A DNA stretch of 64,000 bases from Adiantum capillus-veneris. Taxonomy: Eukaryota > Streptophyta > Polypodiopsida > Polypodiales > Pteridaceae. Of this stretch, positions 9,260-20,600 are shown one piece after another; positions within the stretch are counted from its first letter, which is position 1; every line of letters starts with the position of its first letter. A model generated the notes under the pieces. The model worked only from the letters and a program-made list of their open reading frames with translations, was not told the origin of the DNA and made no database searches. The stretch lies in NCBI GenBank assembly GCA_014529385.2, contig CM043958.1, positions 157,954,793 through 158,018,792 on the forward strand, in the 5' to 3' direction. The position numbers and the translations under genes are program-made.

Positions 9260-10785
9260 ATGGTCGTCACCCGAAGAGGAATGGATACTTCGCATACAGG
9301 TCATGAGCATGAGAGAGGCGATGAAGAGTTCTCCCCACCAAGAGATTTTTCCGACCCTCCCCCTTCATCTACGCCACGAGTTGGACCAACCTCTATGGAG
9401 GTGATGGTCAAGTCGATGTTGGACATGATGGCACAACAACAAGAAACGAATCGAGTTACGTTGGCACAACTAGCAAGCAAAGCAGAACAATAGGAAGCTA
9501 AGGACCGCGAGCGCGACGAAAGAAACGAAAGAATTGCCGCACAACAAGAAGCAAATCGCATTGCTTTAGAACGCGAGTGCGACGAACGTAAAGAAAGAAA
9601 AGAACAAAGAAAGGAGGAAGCGGTAGCACGAAGCGCGGCCTTGGAGGCCGAGCGTGCCACTCAAAGAGTGGCCTTGGAGATCGAGTGTGAGGCTCAAAGA
9701 GAACTACGCACGCAAGAGTTGATTCGACAAGTACTTGCCTCAAAGTCCGAACTAGCCAAAGATCGTGGGAGTTCCTCAAGTGGCGTAAGCCACGATGCAG
9801 ATTTCAACAACCCAGCCAGAGGAAAGTTGACTTTCAGTAAGTATGATGGTAAGATGGATGCTACGGTTATTCATTCTTGGTTGCATCAATTTAATGCTTA
9901 TTTTGCAACAACTAAGAAGAAGGGAATAGCAAGGCATTGACGACAGCTATGTACCTTGCCGGTGATGCCATGAATTGGTACCATGCATGGCAAGAGGCAC
10001 AGTTAGCCGCGCACCTAGAGGAAGCAGACGAACTCACGCCCCTTTCCTTCAATTGGGTTGATTTCCAAGACAAGCTAAAGGCGCGGTTTATGCCACCTCA
10101 GTAGCTCGCACGATTGCAGGACGATTGGCGTGCTCTCCAGCAAAATGGTATGCCGGTTATGTCTTTTGCTAATCGTGTTTTGAAGCTAGGTACCCAATTA
10201 CGCAAGTCGAATGATGAACGCAAAGAGGCATTCCTTTATGGATTGGACGAGTATATCAAGTACGATGTCCGGGTGCTCGATCCAATCGATCTCAACAAGG
10301 CGGTAGCGATTGCTCTCGCACAGGAGATGAAGCACAACAAGGGAAAGCCTAAGGAGAACAAGACTTCCACAAGTACCTCGCAGACTTCTCAGAACCCTTA
10401 GAACGGTAAGAATGGTAAGAATGGTAACTCTTCTAACCAATCTTCCAACAGTCTCTCAGAAAAGAATTCTTCCAATGAATCTAAGGGTAAGGCTAACACA
10501 ATTGCTAAACCTAAGCTTACTCCATATGAAAAGGTAGCACAAGGAATTGTAGGAGGATACATCATGTCGGAAGAGCAAAGCACTTATTCTAAGGAAGGTC
10601 GTTGTTTTCATTGTCACATTAAGGGTCACATACAAAGAACATGTCCTAAGCTTGAATCGAATAAATCTAAAGAACCCATAGAACCCACTGCCTTTGTCAA
10701 TGCAATTAATGATAACACGAATGTGCCCCAAGTTTCTCATGACCCTCTCATTGATGATTCTCTCATTAATGTTATGGTCATATGA
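9260..10785 (+). pseudogene. Element B1 gag
   Basis: Gag starts at ATG 9260 (MVVTRRGMDTS). The N-terminal third is a highly charged Glu/Arg/Gln-rich helix, probably a coiled coil. The capsid part (LTFSKYDGKMDATVIHSWLH, and later AMNWYHAW) and a CX2CX4HX4C knuckle (CFHCHIKGHIQRTC, about 10600-10641) follow. Stops at 9491, about 10102 and 10399, plus a frameshift near 9925, break the frame. Gag would form the virus-like particle. Because RT is absent from B elements, Gag may be their main product. Confidence 0.85.
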
Positions 10786-11543
10786 CGGGGCAGCGTTTTG
10801 TCATATTGTTTGACCCAGGTAGTATGCATGATGTGATAAGTCCTTTTCTTGTTGAGAGAGCCCGCCTAGTTGTTAGTCACAGATCTCCTATCGAGGTCTT
10901 TGGCTTTGTTCCCGGTATGGACGCTCTCATCACGGACGAGTGCCTCGATGTGTTGTTTACAATTCAACAAGCTGCCTTTACTAGGAGATTTGTTGTCTCT
11001 CCTCTCTCAGGATGTGATATGATTTTGGGCATTCGATGGTTTTGTGATGCTAACCCTCTCATTGATTGGGAGGCTAACACTTTCACTCTCAATGCCAAAA
11101 GTGATTCTCCCATTGTCATTCATGGAGAGGACATTGTTCATTCTCCATCTCTCATTGCTAATATGCAGGACAAGATTGAACGAATTCATGCGAAGGAGAC
11201 TCTCTCAGTCTCTTTTTCTCCAAAGCATGACACACAGGATTTGCATGATTGTGAGCAGCATGATGATTTGATTAACAATGATCAGCATGATGATTTGGAT
11301 GATAAAGACAAGCATGATGATTTGCATGATCAAGGTGTGATTTCTGACAAGCATGATGATTTGCACGATCAAGATGAGATTTCTCACAAGCATGATGAGT
11401 TGCATGAAGAAGATGTGATTGTTCACAAGGATGATGTGTTAGTTGATGCTCTTTCTAGTGAAGCTAACCTCGTTGCAGATTCGATCAATCACGAAGGATC
11501 GATCTTGGCTCTCGAGCCTAGGTCCAAAGAACCCTCACAGTAA
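10782..11543 (+). CDS. Element B1 protease with Asp/His-rich repeat tail
   Basis: This 253-codon frame overlaps the end of gag by 4 bases. Residues 8-17 contain the aspartic-protease signature (ILFDPGSMHD, with DPG in place of DSG/DTG), and a GCDMILGIRWF motif follows near residue 75. From about residue 150 the protein is an array of H-D-D-L-x-D-x motifs (HDDLHDQ-type units), strongly acidic. The last 40 residues (NLVADSINHEGSILALEPRS) match the C end of RNase H/tether in element C (NLVADALSHKEQILALASRS). The repeat therefore sits where RT and RNase H should be. The function of the array is unknown; metal binding or a spacer is possible. Confidence 0.75.
   Translation: MTGQRFVILFDPGSMHDVISPFLVERARLVVSHRSPIEVFGFVPGMDALITDECLDVLFTIQQAAFTRRFVVSPLSGCDMILGIRWFCDANPLIDWEANTFTLNAKSDSPIVIHGEDIVHSPSLIANMQDKIERIHAKETLSVSFSPKHDTQDLHDCEQHDDLINNDQHDDLDDKDKHDDLHDQGVISDKHDDLHDQDEISHKHDELHEEDVIVHKDDVLVDALSSEANLVADSINHEGSILALEPRSKEPSQ
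11222..11430 (+). repeat. Tandem repeat coding HDDLHDQ units
   Basis: 'AAGCATGATGATTTGCATGA' and close variants recur about seven times with spacings of 18 to 54 bp. The reading frame is preserved through all of them. The array is missing from B2, which has a deletion at the same place. Confidence 0.8.
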
Positions 11544-11558
11544 GTATTATGTGTTCGC

Positions 11559-12023
11559 ATGATTAGTACGCACGCATTGTTCGAGTGTTTCATTCGTGAT
11601 CGTTTCTTGTATTTTAGTCAGCATCTTTATGTGATCCCTTTTCCTAGGCATGACATATTGTATGTTGAGCACGTTTCTCTCATGGATGAGCACGAATGTA
11701 TGCGGAGTTCTCATGAAAAGCTGAAAAGTATGTATGTAAGGACGTCACATTCCATGTCTCTTCCTTGGTATGACACATTCGTAGAACGAGCACATGAAAG
11801 TAGAGGCACCAAGCATGGGCATTTTCGTTGTGAATTGCCACAGTTGATTGCTCTAGATCATAAGAGAAAGATTCGATCTCATTGTTTGCGTGTATGTGGT
11901 GAACGGTTTGGCATTCCGTCTATTGGTTCATTTACAATGCATGCACAGTCTTTACAGAAGACAAGATTTTTTCCACTCACTTTACATGGAATGGGTATGT
12001 TCATGGTTTTGTGTTGTAAATAA
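11559..12023 (+). CDS. Orphan 154-codon frame of B elements
   Basis: The frame starts MISTHALFECFIRDRFLYFS and is conserved in B2 (37779-38170, one stop). It lies between the RNase H remnant and the chromodomain-like end, in the place of integrase. It contains no HHCC or DDE motif that I can see and is rich in His, Arg and Met. I do not recognise the family. It may be scrambled retroelement sequence, an acquired domain or a non-functional frame. Presence in both B copies shows it predates their separation. Confidence 0.4.
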   Translation: MISTHALFECFIRDRFLYFSQHLYVIPFPRHDILYVEHVSLMDEHECMRSSHEKLKSMYVRTSHSMSLPWYDTFVERAHESRGTKHGHFRCELPQLIALDHKRKIRSHCLRVCGERFGIPSIGSFTMHAQSLQKTRFFPLTLHGMGMFMVLCCK

Positions 12024-12041
12024 TTTCAGGAATTTTCAGCC

Positions 12042-12287
12042 ATGGAGATATTTGATGAAGGAAGAAGCACGACTCTAGATGAAGTTGAAGCATTGAAGGA
12101 GCCACAAAAGACTTTGTGTCGCTATCGGCGCGGCCCAAAGAAGCAAGCGTTGCAGACCTTTATGAAGTTCAAGTACCGCACGACCCACACATCAGAGTGG
12201 GTCGGTGAAGAGTCCCTTCCAGAATTCCGGATGCTATTTGCGATCTCCCTCGACGCCATACAGTTCGGTACTAGTACCTCACTTTGA
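12042..12287 (+). pseudogene. Element B1 C-terminal chromodomain-like segment
   Basis: The 81-codon frame ends AIQFGTSTSL, matching AMQIGTSTSL at the end of the element C polyprotein. The middle (FMKFKYRTTHTSEWVGEESL) aligns with the C segment that has the chromodomain-type pattern FLKFKDRGTHEVVRVDEEF. In chromoviruses this domain tethers integrase to histone marks; here it is detached from any integrase. The 3' LTR starts 11 bp later. Confidence 0.65.
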
Positions 12288-12298
12288 AAAGAAGGGGA

Positions 12299-13955
12299 TG
12301 TCACGTGACACATCCAATCCTATGTGTCCGTGGACAAGTTACACCATAACAGGGTTTTCGTCAGTCCAGTCAGTGTAGATTAGAAGTGATCTGACACTTT
12401 TTGTGAGTCTATTCATAGACCGTGCATGCCCAGTCACTTAGTAAAGATGCATATCCTCTGGTTGCACACAGCATGATCATCAGTATTCCCATAAGAATCC
12501 ATCAGATTTCATCAAGGAAATTTTCCAGTACATTTAGTCTATTTTTCCTATTTTTGACATTTTTCACTTATTAATTTAAGTGACTTTTCAACAAAAGTAG
12601 GTAGGGCAATTTGGGTAAGAAAATATATAAGCAAACCAAAGTTAGTACTAAATGGCAGATGAGCCAGGAGTACAGGGAGTACAGCAGTCCTCTGGCAACA
12701 GGTCCTCCCCTCTCTCAGCAAGAACCATCAAGAACCCACTAGCCCTAGCGTTTTGCTTCATCGCCAACCTCTCCCTTTCTCTTGGCGTTTTTCCCAGCAG
12801 ATGCCAATTTCAGCCCTTACACCTAGCGTTTTCAGGACCACCCGCAGGCTGCCCATTTCAGCGTTTTCACCATCCAAAACGCAGCAGCGAAATAGCAAAT
12901 TCAGCATCCAAAAACGCAGCCAAACTCATCGTTTTTCTCAGCGCAAACCTCCGTTTTTCAGCAGCACGAAAACTGCCTCGAAATCAGCGTTTTCCCTTGC
13001 AGCAGGTTTCAGCAGTTCAAGGTAGGATCCGTACGTACGTACCTTACCGTACGGTACGGTACGTCCGTACCGTACCGCACCGTACGGATCCGTACTGTAC
13101 AATCATTTTTTTGTTGGGGAAAAAACCACAGCCGGTCTGCAAAATTGAGTTCGCCCATCAATTTTTTGTGTGCAAATTGGCAAATCATGATCAATGTGAA
13201 CTTACAAGTTCTCTACAGTAACTAGTTTGTTGTGAAACTGCAAATTTTAGGTTGTGTATATTTGAGTTGTATCTGTTCTTGTCACTTCAATGTTGATTCA
13301 TTGAATGTCGAGCAAGGAGTCGCGACTTGCTTCTGGTATTTGTATGAAACCTTTCCCTTGGTTTGTAGAATAGTGAACTAACATGCTTGAAGTGATACTC
13401 GTGAAATTTTTATCAAGTATGGACCGTATTGTAGGTTTTTGGCTTTTAGAAAAAAAAAACATACGAATTTTACGTACCTAACAACTCTATCCATTCGGTA
13501 CTACGTACAAGACGTACCGAATACGTACCGTACCTTATGTACCTTACCACCTTGCAGCAGTTAGCGTTTTTGGACAGCAGTTAGAACCATCCCATTTTCA
13601 GTCCTATTGTCATCATCGCCATCCCGGTTGTCGTCGTCGACATAGCCTAGATCTGCATCAGTTTTATGCATAATCATTGTACTCGTTTGTGCAATCAATC
13701 GTAGACCACTCTCGCCAACGAGAGTGGGGCCTTCGGAGGAGGGTTTTACGTCTCTGGTGTCGTATCTCTCTTCTCTCTATCTCTCAGTCTCATACACTTG
13801 CACGCACAGTGTCCATTCACTTTGTTTGTGATCATAGCGCACACTCATTAAGAACGGAAGACTCTACCTTCCATAAGAACAAAAAGGAACCTTGAGCACA
13901 GTTCGGAGCACTCATCTTGAGCAAAGCGCAAACATTCATTCCACTGCACCTTACA
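12299..13955 (+). repeat. Element B1 3' LTR, split by a hAT-type MITE
   Basis: It begins TGTCACGTGACA and ends CACCTTACA, followed by the target duplication CTATT. Without the 537-bp insert at 13018-13554 and its duplication it is about 1.11 kb, the same as the 5' LTR. Confidence 0.92.
13018..13554. mobile_element. hAT-type MITE with GTAC-rich ends, copy 1
   Basis: An 8-bp target duplication CAGCAGTT (13010-13017 and 13555-13562) flanks an element starting CAAGGTAGG and ending CCACCTTG. The 8-bp duplication and the CAAGG terminus fit the hAT pattern (YARNG ends). The subterminal 80-100 bp on each side are dense in GTAC/CGTAC palindromes, and the middle is AT-rich and non-coding. Comparison with the uninterrupted B1 5' LTR confirms the exact insertion. 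A second copy lies at 54068-54677. Confidence 0.88.
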
Positions 13956-14340
13956 CTATTTTATTTGTCCACAAGAAGGATGGTTCGTCTCGTTTGTGTG
14001 TTGATTACAGGGCATTGAACAAGATGACCGTCAAGAACAAGTTTTCGATGCCCCCCATTGAGTATATCCTTGATAGGCTCAATGGGGCAAAGGTTTTCAG
14101 CAAGGTCGATCTTAAAAGTGGATACCATCAGGTAAGGGTATTCAAAGGCGACATCTACAAGACCGCCTTTCGCACGGAGCGAGGGTAATAAGAGTATATT
14201 ATTATGCCTTTTGGATTGACAGGTGCCGTGGATATAATTAATCGTCTCATGGTAGGCCGTTTTGGCGATATGGTTGGTGTATGTGTGTTCATCTTTCTTG
14301 ATGATATTCTCATTTTTTTTGCATCATGGGAACAATATGA
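13956..14340 (+). pseudogene. Element C reverse transcriptase core
   Basis: This is the continuation of C after B1. Motifs are [38 protein letters not shown] and the catalytic FLDDILIFF (about 14297-14323). Tandem stop codons at 14187-14192 (TAATAA) interrupt the frame between motifs. Reverse transcriptase would copy the element RNA in the particle. Confidence 0.85.
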
Positions 14341-15376
14341 AAAGGATATAGAAAGGGTATTAACCCGTTTGGATGAGTGTCAGCTGTACATTGCAGCTAA
14401 AAAATCTGAGTTTTTTCTCACTGAAGTTACTTATCTGGGTTATATCATTTTTGCAGAAGGCGTCAAGCTAGACCCCACGAAGGTGGAACATGTACGTAAT
14501 TGGGATTTGCCCAAAACTGCATATAATGTGCGTTCTTTTCTTGGTTTATGTCAAGCATATAGTTCGCACATAGAGAATTTTGCACGCATTGTTGCACCCA
14601 TGACTGATGTTTTGAAAGGGGTAAAGACTCACCGACAGCGCGTGGATTTACCGAAAGCAGTCATTGAGGCTTTCGAAGTTCTCAAGGTTGCGGTGACAGA
14701 AGCGCCATGTCTTATCCTTGCCTCTTGGGATGACCCCTTTGATGTATGGACGGATACGAGCAATGTCGCCATAGGCACTGTGCTTCAGCAACATGGTCGT
14801 ACAGTAGCTTTCCTTAGTCAGAAGCTCAATAGTGCAGAAAAGAACTGTTCAATTTATGATAAAGAACTTTTGTTTGTCATTCACTCTCTTGTGCATTGGA
14901 AGCATTTTTTTTATGGTAGAGGGTTTATAGTTCGCACAGATCACCAAGCCCTGAAGTGGCTCCAATCTACGCCTAGTGCACATTGGAGTGATTGCCAAGC
15001 ACGATGGTCACAATTTTTTGAGCAATTTAGAGGTTTGATTAAGTATGTGCTTGGAAAAGCTAACCTTGTTGCAGATGCGTTAAGTCACAAAGAACAGATC
15101 CTGGCCCTTGCGTCACGATCCACAGATTCTCTTCAGGGTGTGTCTTTCGATAGCATGAAGAACCAGTATGCGGATTTCGAGTTTGGTAAGCAATGGTTGC
15201 AGCCTCTTGCTTTCCAAGGGCCAAGCAACTATCTCATTCGTGATGGTTTGTTATATTTTCGTCACCGTCTATGTGTGTTGCCCTCTCTCTGGACAACCAT
15301 ATTGCACGATGCACAGTGGGCACAGGGGAATGAACACCACTCTGGAAAAAATAGAAAGATTCTTTTATTGGCCTAA
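14341..15376 (+). pseudogene. Element C RT thumb, RNase H and integrase zinc finger start
   Basis: This is the rest of a 390-codon frame that opens at 14204. It has the RT connection (LGYIIFAEGVKLDP, RSFLGL), then RNase H (DVWTDTSNVAIGTVLQQ, YDKELLFVIHSL, RTDHQALKW) and NLVADALSHK. A frameshift near 15330 breaks the integrase zinc finger (GHRGMNTTLEKIERFFYWP in another frame). Confidence 0.85.
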
Positions 15377-16064
15377 AATGCGGAAAGATGTGTTTCGTTA
15401 TGTCACACAGTGTACTATTTGTCAAAAGGAAACAGGTTCAAGGTCTCTTGCTTCCGCTGCCTATTCCCGATGGACCTTTTCAAGATATTTTCATGGATTT
15501 TGTGACTAACCTTCCACCTAGTTTGCATTCAAGGAACACTCAATGTTTGATCGTTTCAGCAAGTTTTGCATGTTGATTCCTTGTAAAGTCACAGTCACCG
15601 CACAAGATGTAGCACGGTTGTTCATTAAGCATTGGTACCCCCTCTGTGGTTTGCTAAAATCGATTGTTTCATATAGGGATGTTAAGTTCACGTCCAATTT
15701 TTGGCGTGCACTCTTTGAAAATTTTGGCACTAACTTGAATTTTTCATTGGCTTTTCATCCATAGTCAGACGGTCAGACAGAGATTTACAATCAGTTGGCT
15801 TTTGATGTTTTAAAGTCATATGTGCATGATCAGTAGTCTCATTAGGAGCTTTATCTCCCATTGGTTCAAGCTATTTTGAATGACTCTTTTTCCTTTGCCA
15901 TTGGTCTAACTCCGTATGAGGCAGCTTTTGGCCGTCCGTTCCAGTCATTGTTGACTCGCTCAGTCAGCCAAATGTCTGATGCCAATGCTGAAAGACAGTT
16001 GCTGGATGAGATTTTCGAGAGTGGGAAGCTTCGGCTAAGCAAGGCTCAGGAGTCTTACTCATGA
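15320..16064 (+). pseudogene. Element C integrase core
   Basis: Fragments in different frames keep the order of a DDE integrase: zinc-finger Cys pair (CTICQKE), first Asp (IFMDFVTNLP), second Asp (YRDVKFTSNFW) and Glu in SDGQTEIYNQ. Stops at 15763, 15834 and 15844 and frame changes inactivate it. It would have joined the cDNA to chromosomal DNA. Confidence 0.8.
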
Positions 16065-16563
16065 CAGGTCATCAAGCATCGTTAGGATGTTTCGATCAAG
16101 GAAGGAGATTGGGTGTATTTAAGAATCATGAAGCAACGTCTTAAGCAAGGTGGGAAAGAAATGTTCTAAGTTGTCTTTTAGAATTAGAATGTATGGTCCA
16201 TTTCTTGTCATTAAAAAGATAAACGAGGTTTCAATGAAATTGCAATTGCCTAACTCATGGTCAATGCACAACGTTTTCCATGATTCTTGGTTGAAAGTGT
16301 TTCAGGGAACACCTCCAAAGGACATTTCAGAAGAAGAAGAATCGGAGATTATCGATGAAGCTGAAGTCATGGAGCCTGAGCAAGTGTTGCTGCATCGGTT
16401 TCGCCATGCTTCAAAGAAGCAAGTGAGACAATACTTTTTGAAGTTCAAGGATCGAGGGACCCACGAGGTAGTGCGGGTCGATGAAGAGTTTTTCAAAGAT
16501 TATCCCCAATTGTTGGCAGCCTACAAGGAAGCCATGCAGATCGGTACCAGTACCTCACTTTAA
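16064..16563 (+). pseudogene. Element C integrase C-terminus and chromodomain-like tail
   Basis: The integrase C-terminal part (YGPFLVIKKINEVSMKLQLP, MHNVFHDSWLK) leads to an acidic linker. A chromodomain-like region follows (LLHRFRHASKKQVRQYFLKF), ending GTSTSL with a stop 12 bp before the 3' LTR. Such tails are thought to direct chromovirus integration to heterochromatin. Confidence 0.75.
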
Positions 16564-16574
16564 AAAGGAGGGGA

Positions 16575-17650
16575 TGTCACGTGCACATCTAACCCTATGT
16601 GCATGTGGACAAGCTACTTCATGACAAGGGTTCAGTTAGCTTAGGAAACCTTTGTGAGTCTGTTCGCAGGGCGTGCATATCCAGGCACTTAGAGTAGATA
16701 CATATCCTCTGGTTGCACACAACATGATTATTAGCATTACCATCAGATTCCATCAGGAGCATTTTACTGTGCACAGAACCTATTTTCCCTATTTTAGCCA
16801 TTTTTCACTTATTATTAATAAGTGACTTTGTTGGGAAAGTGGGTAGGGCAAATTGGCTAAGGATATATATAAGAAAAGCTAGCGCTAGCACTTTCTGGCA
16901 GAAGAGGCAGCAGATACCATCTGGCAGTGCACCTTCTCAGCAAGACCAACAAGAAGTCCAACGTTTTCTCATAAGCTGCATTACCCAGCGTTTTTAGCTT
17001 GCAAACCATCTTCAAGCCTTAGCGTTTTTGGACAAGCAAGATCGCCAAGCACTCGCAGATTTCAGCCAGTCGTAGTGTTTTGCTCCATTGCATATCACTA
17101 GCAGAATTCAGCAAGTACCTGAATTCAGCCAAGTACCAGTTTCAACCAGCGTTTTTGGGATCATCCACTAATGCAACAGAACTTGCAGAGTCAGCTCGCT
17201 ATTCATAGATTTCAGCATCTGCGTTTTCAGCGCGTCGTCGTCGCATTGTTGTCATCGTTGTCGTCATAGAATCAGAATTCAGCAGATACAAGATTTGCAG
17301 ATTTCATCCCCTAGCGTTTTCACTTTTCAGCCCGTCTCATCGTCGCCATCATCGTCGGCAAGACCATTGCATTTAGACCATTGTAGAGATTTTCGCAATC
17401 AATAGCGAAGACTTCTCTTGCCATCGAGAGAAGGCCCCTTGGAGGAGGGTTTGACAACATTTTGGTGTCATATTCTTCTCTCTTTATCTCTCAGTCTCAG
17501 CACCTTCATTCACAATGTTTATCCACTTTGTTTGTGATCATTTGCACTCTCTCATTAAAGGAACGGAAGGCTCTTCCTGCCGTAAGTAAAAGGAACCCTT
17601 GAGCACTCATCTTGAGTAAAGTTCAACATTCACATCTGCTGTACCTTACA
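16575..17650 (+). repeat. Element C 3' LTR
   Basis: 1076 bp, with a TATA box at 16864-16873. It follows a purine-rich tract (AAAAAGGAGGGGA, 16562-16574) and ends CCTTACA before the target duplication CTGTC. Confidence 0.92.
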
Positions 17651-20600
17651 CTGTCATTACTCCTCCTTTGAACATGTTGAGTTGGGTCATACGTAGGCTG
17701 TAACCCAAAGGCCTTAAGGTAAAGTTGCAATACATTTGGTGACTCTGACAGCTCATGCTCTTCCATCCACTTGTATCCATAGGTGGATAGTTCTTGAACT
17801 TCACCAGCGTCTTGCAATCTGTCCCTTAACTTTTCTTTCTTTATGTGTCAATCTGCTCTTGAACCAAAATTTCATCAAGTTCCTCAACTTTTGGCTGGTC
17901 CTCATCTTGCATATCTTCTGGCACATCACCCACAAAGGGTCTTAGAAGACTCACGTGAAACGTAGTATGAATCTTCGAAGCGTCAGGCAATTTTTAGTCT
18001 GTAAGCAACATCCCTGATCTTATAAAGCACTCAAAAAGGCCAATAGTAACGCATGCTGAGCTTTGGAAATAACCTTTCCTTGCTCTTCATCTTCTTTAAC
18101 CTTGCCTTTTCAAACTGTAAAAGTACCTAATCACCAGGTGAAAACAGTAATTCACGACGGTGACGATCAGCAGCCCTTTTCTGCTTTGCGTGAGTCTTCT
18201 CCAAGGCAACTTTGATTTTCTTATACATTTCATCCACGTTCTCAACATATTGATCTGCCTCAAAGATCTTGTCCTTTGCATGCAAAATGGGAGGAACCTT
18301 TTTGCCACCTTCAATAATCTCAAAAGTTGCCTTGCCTATGGACGAATGCACCGTATTGTTGTACGCATACTCGAGCATAGGTAAATACTGTTTCCACTTG
18401 CCCTTATTATCTGACACATAGCATTTCAACAGATCCAAGACAATAGAATTAGCCTCTTCTGACTGTCCATCAGTTTGTGGATGAAACGAAGACGAGAACT
18501 TGAGCGTAGTGCCCATGTTCTCAAACAATCATCTCCAAAATAAACTTGTCATGCGAGGATCACAATAATCGACAATCGATTGTGGCATACCATGGTACTT
18601 AAAACACATTGTACATAAACAACCGTGCCATTTGGTCAAATTTTATCTTCTTCCTGACAGGAATAAAATGGGCCTGCTTGCTGAACCTGCAAATAATGGT
18701 CCATATACCATCATTCCATGTCGGTGTTCTTGGAAGATCAAAGATAAAGTCTATAGCAATGCTTTCCCATGGCTTATCCAGAACCGACAGTGGCTGTAAC
18801 AACCCTGGTGCCTTTTGCCTCTCAAACTTGACCTTTTGGCAAATCACGCATGCTCGCACAAAGGCATCACATCTCTTCTCAAAGTAGGCCAACAAAAGAA
18901 CGTCTCTATGGCTTTAACTGTTGCATCAATACCACGATGCCCTGCATATGGTGGGACATGACTTTCTACCATGACCTTATGTCGTAATGGCCTAGTGACA
19001 CAAAGTCTGCCATGCATCATCATAAAATCATCTTTGAGGAGGTAGTGTTCATGATGTTGCCCCTCTTGCAACTGTTCGAAGATCCTTGCAAAATCTTCAT
19101 CACTAGCATACTGTTCTTTCACGTCATCAAGCTTATCATGATAAGGAATTGACACAGCTGAAATTTGTGGCTTCCTTGATAACGCATCAGCCACAACATT
19201 CTTTTTGCCTTCCATATGCATAATCTAGAATGTTTGCCCATCGCATATACTTTTCGGATAGCTTTGACTATGTCAAGAAGTATCACAAGGTCTGATGATC
19301 TGTCTGGACAACAAAATCAGCACCTAACAGGTAGTGCTTCCAGCTAGAGAGCGCATGAATCACGGCCAATAACTCTTTCTCATAGATTTTCACGGTCTTT
19401 TCTGGCCCTTGCAGGATTCTGCTCTCATAAGCTACTACCCGACTATCTTGCATTAGCACTGCTCTGATGCTATTGCCACACGCGTCACACCGGACCACAA
19501 ATGACTTCCTGAGATTTGGTAAAACAATCACGGGATCTGAAGTCAACTTTTCCTTTAAGAGACTGAAAGCTGAAATCTCTCTTTGGATCCATCTGAAAGT
19601 GACCTCTTTCTTTTGCAAAGCGTGAAGAGGTGAAGCTATCTCTGCAAAATTCATGATAAACCTTTTATGCTATTGCCACAATCTTTAAGTCTGGCCATGT
19701 CTTAATAGCTTCAACCTTTGCGGGATCCATTCGGACACCATCCTTTGACACTATGTGGCCAAGAAAGTGGATCTCTTCCAAGAAGAATTCACTTTCTTAG
19801 GATTGACAAGTAACCTGTGACTGTGCAACTCTTCGAACACAATGATCAAGTTACGCCTATGCTCCTTCATTCTTCGAGTAGACTATCATGTCGTCAAAGA
19901 ATGTGCCAATAAACTTTTGGTGCGAGCGAAAAATCCAGTCTATCATTCTATTGAACGTTGCAGGAGCATTTGTAAGACCAAATGGCATCACTAAGAAATC
20001 ATAAAGACCAAATGTCGTTCTAAACGCAGTCTTGTGCACATCCTGTGGCCTTATACGAATCTAATGGTACCCACTCTTAAGGTCTATCCTGCTGAAAATT
20101 GTAGCACTCTCTAAACGGTTAAGAATATCATCAATCCTTGGGATAGGAAACCTGTTCTTGATGGTATTCTTGTTCAGCGCATGGTAGTCAATACACATGT
20201 GCCAAGAGCCATCCTTCTTCTGCACTAAAAGCATTGGGGACCAGAAAGGTGAAGATCTAGGGTGAATGTAAAAGCTCCTCTACTTGGCCCATAACCTCTT
20301 TTTGCTGCGCCGCACTAACCGTGTAGGGAGGTTTGTTTGGTGGGTTACACCCTTGCACCAAATCTATTGCATCCTCAGGCCTTTTCGGCGGCAATTACAA
20401 CAGTAATGAATCAGAAAAATAGTCATTAAACTCTTGCAAAAATGCTGACCTTTCTTTATCTAACACATATAAATTTGATTGACAATTATCTGAAACATCA
20501 CGTGCAAAGATCAAGTACACAGAGAGATGATTTTCAATTAGAGGAGTGATAGCCGAAGCAGATACAATAGGGACTGACTCCCCTTTGAGCTTTACATCCA

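Larger units (their letters stand above)
7720..13955 (+). mobile_element. Element B1: gag-protease LTR element without RT or integrase
   Basis: B1 is inserted in C with TSD CTATT (7715-7719 and 13956-13960). LTRs are 7720-8823 and 12299-13955, the latter enlarged by a hAT-type MITE. The interior encodes Gag with a CCHC knuckle and a DPG protease. It then has an Asp/His-rich repeat stretch, a remnant of the RNase H-integrase junction, an orphan frame and the chromodomain-like C-terminus. RT, RNase H and integrase cores are absent. B2 has the same deletion structure, so it is a propagated derivative and not a private deletion. It resembles the TR-GAG class of non-autonomous elements. Confidence 0.9.
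5327..17650 (+). mobile_element. Element C: Ty3/gypsy chromovirus with RT/integrase but gutted gag
   Basis: C is inserted in D with TSD CTGTC (5322-5326 and 17651-17655). LTRs are 5327-6419 and 16575-17650, starting TGTCACGTGC and ending CCTTACA. A tRNA-iMet primer site follows the 5' LTR. Internally, a gag remnant jumps directly to the region just before RT, so capsid, zinc knuckle and protease are missing. RT is interrupted by B1 (7720-13955) and resumes at 13956, followed by RNase H, integrase and a chromodomain-like tail. Stops and frameshifts make it inactive. LTR divergence of several percent by eye makes it older than A. Confidence 0.9.

Noticed and set aside
11205-11426. Minus-strand Ile/Met-rich frame, possibly a membrane protein
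   Set aside because: It is the antisense of the Asp/His-rich tandem repeat; its apparent hydrophobicity follows from the repeat composition.
11222-11430. CRISPR-like array
   Set aside because: The repeat units are contiguous coding repeats without unique spacers of constant length, in a plant retroelement.
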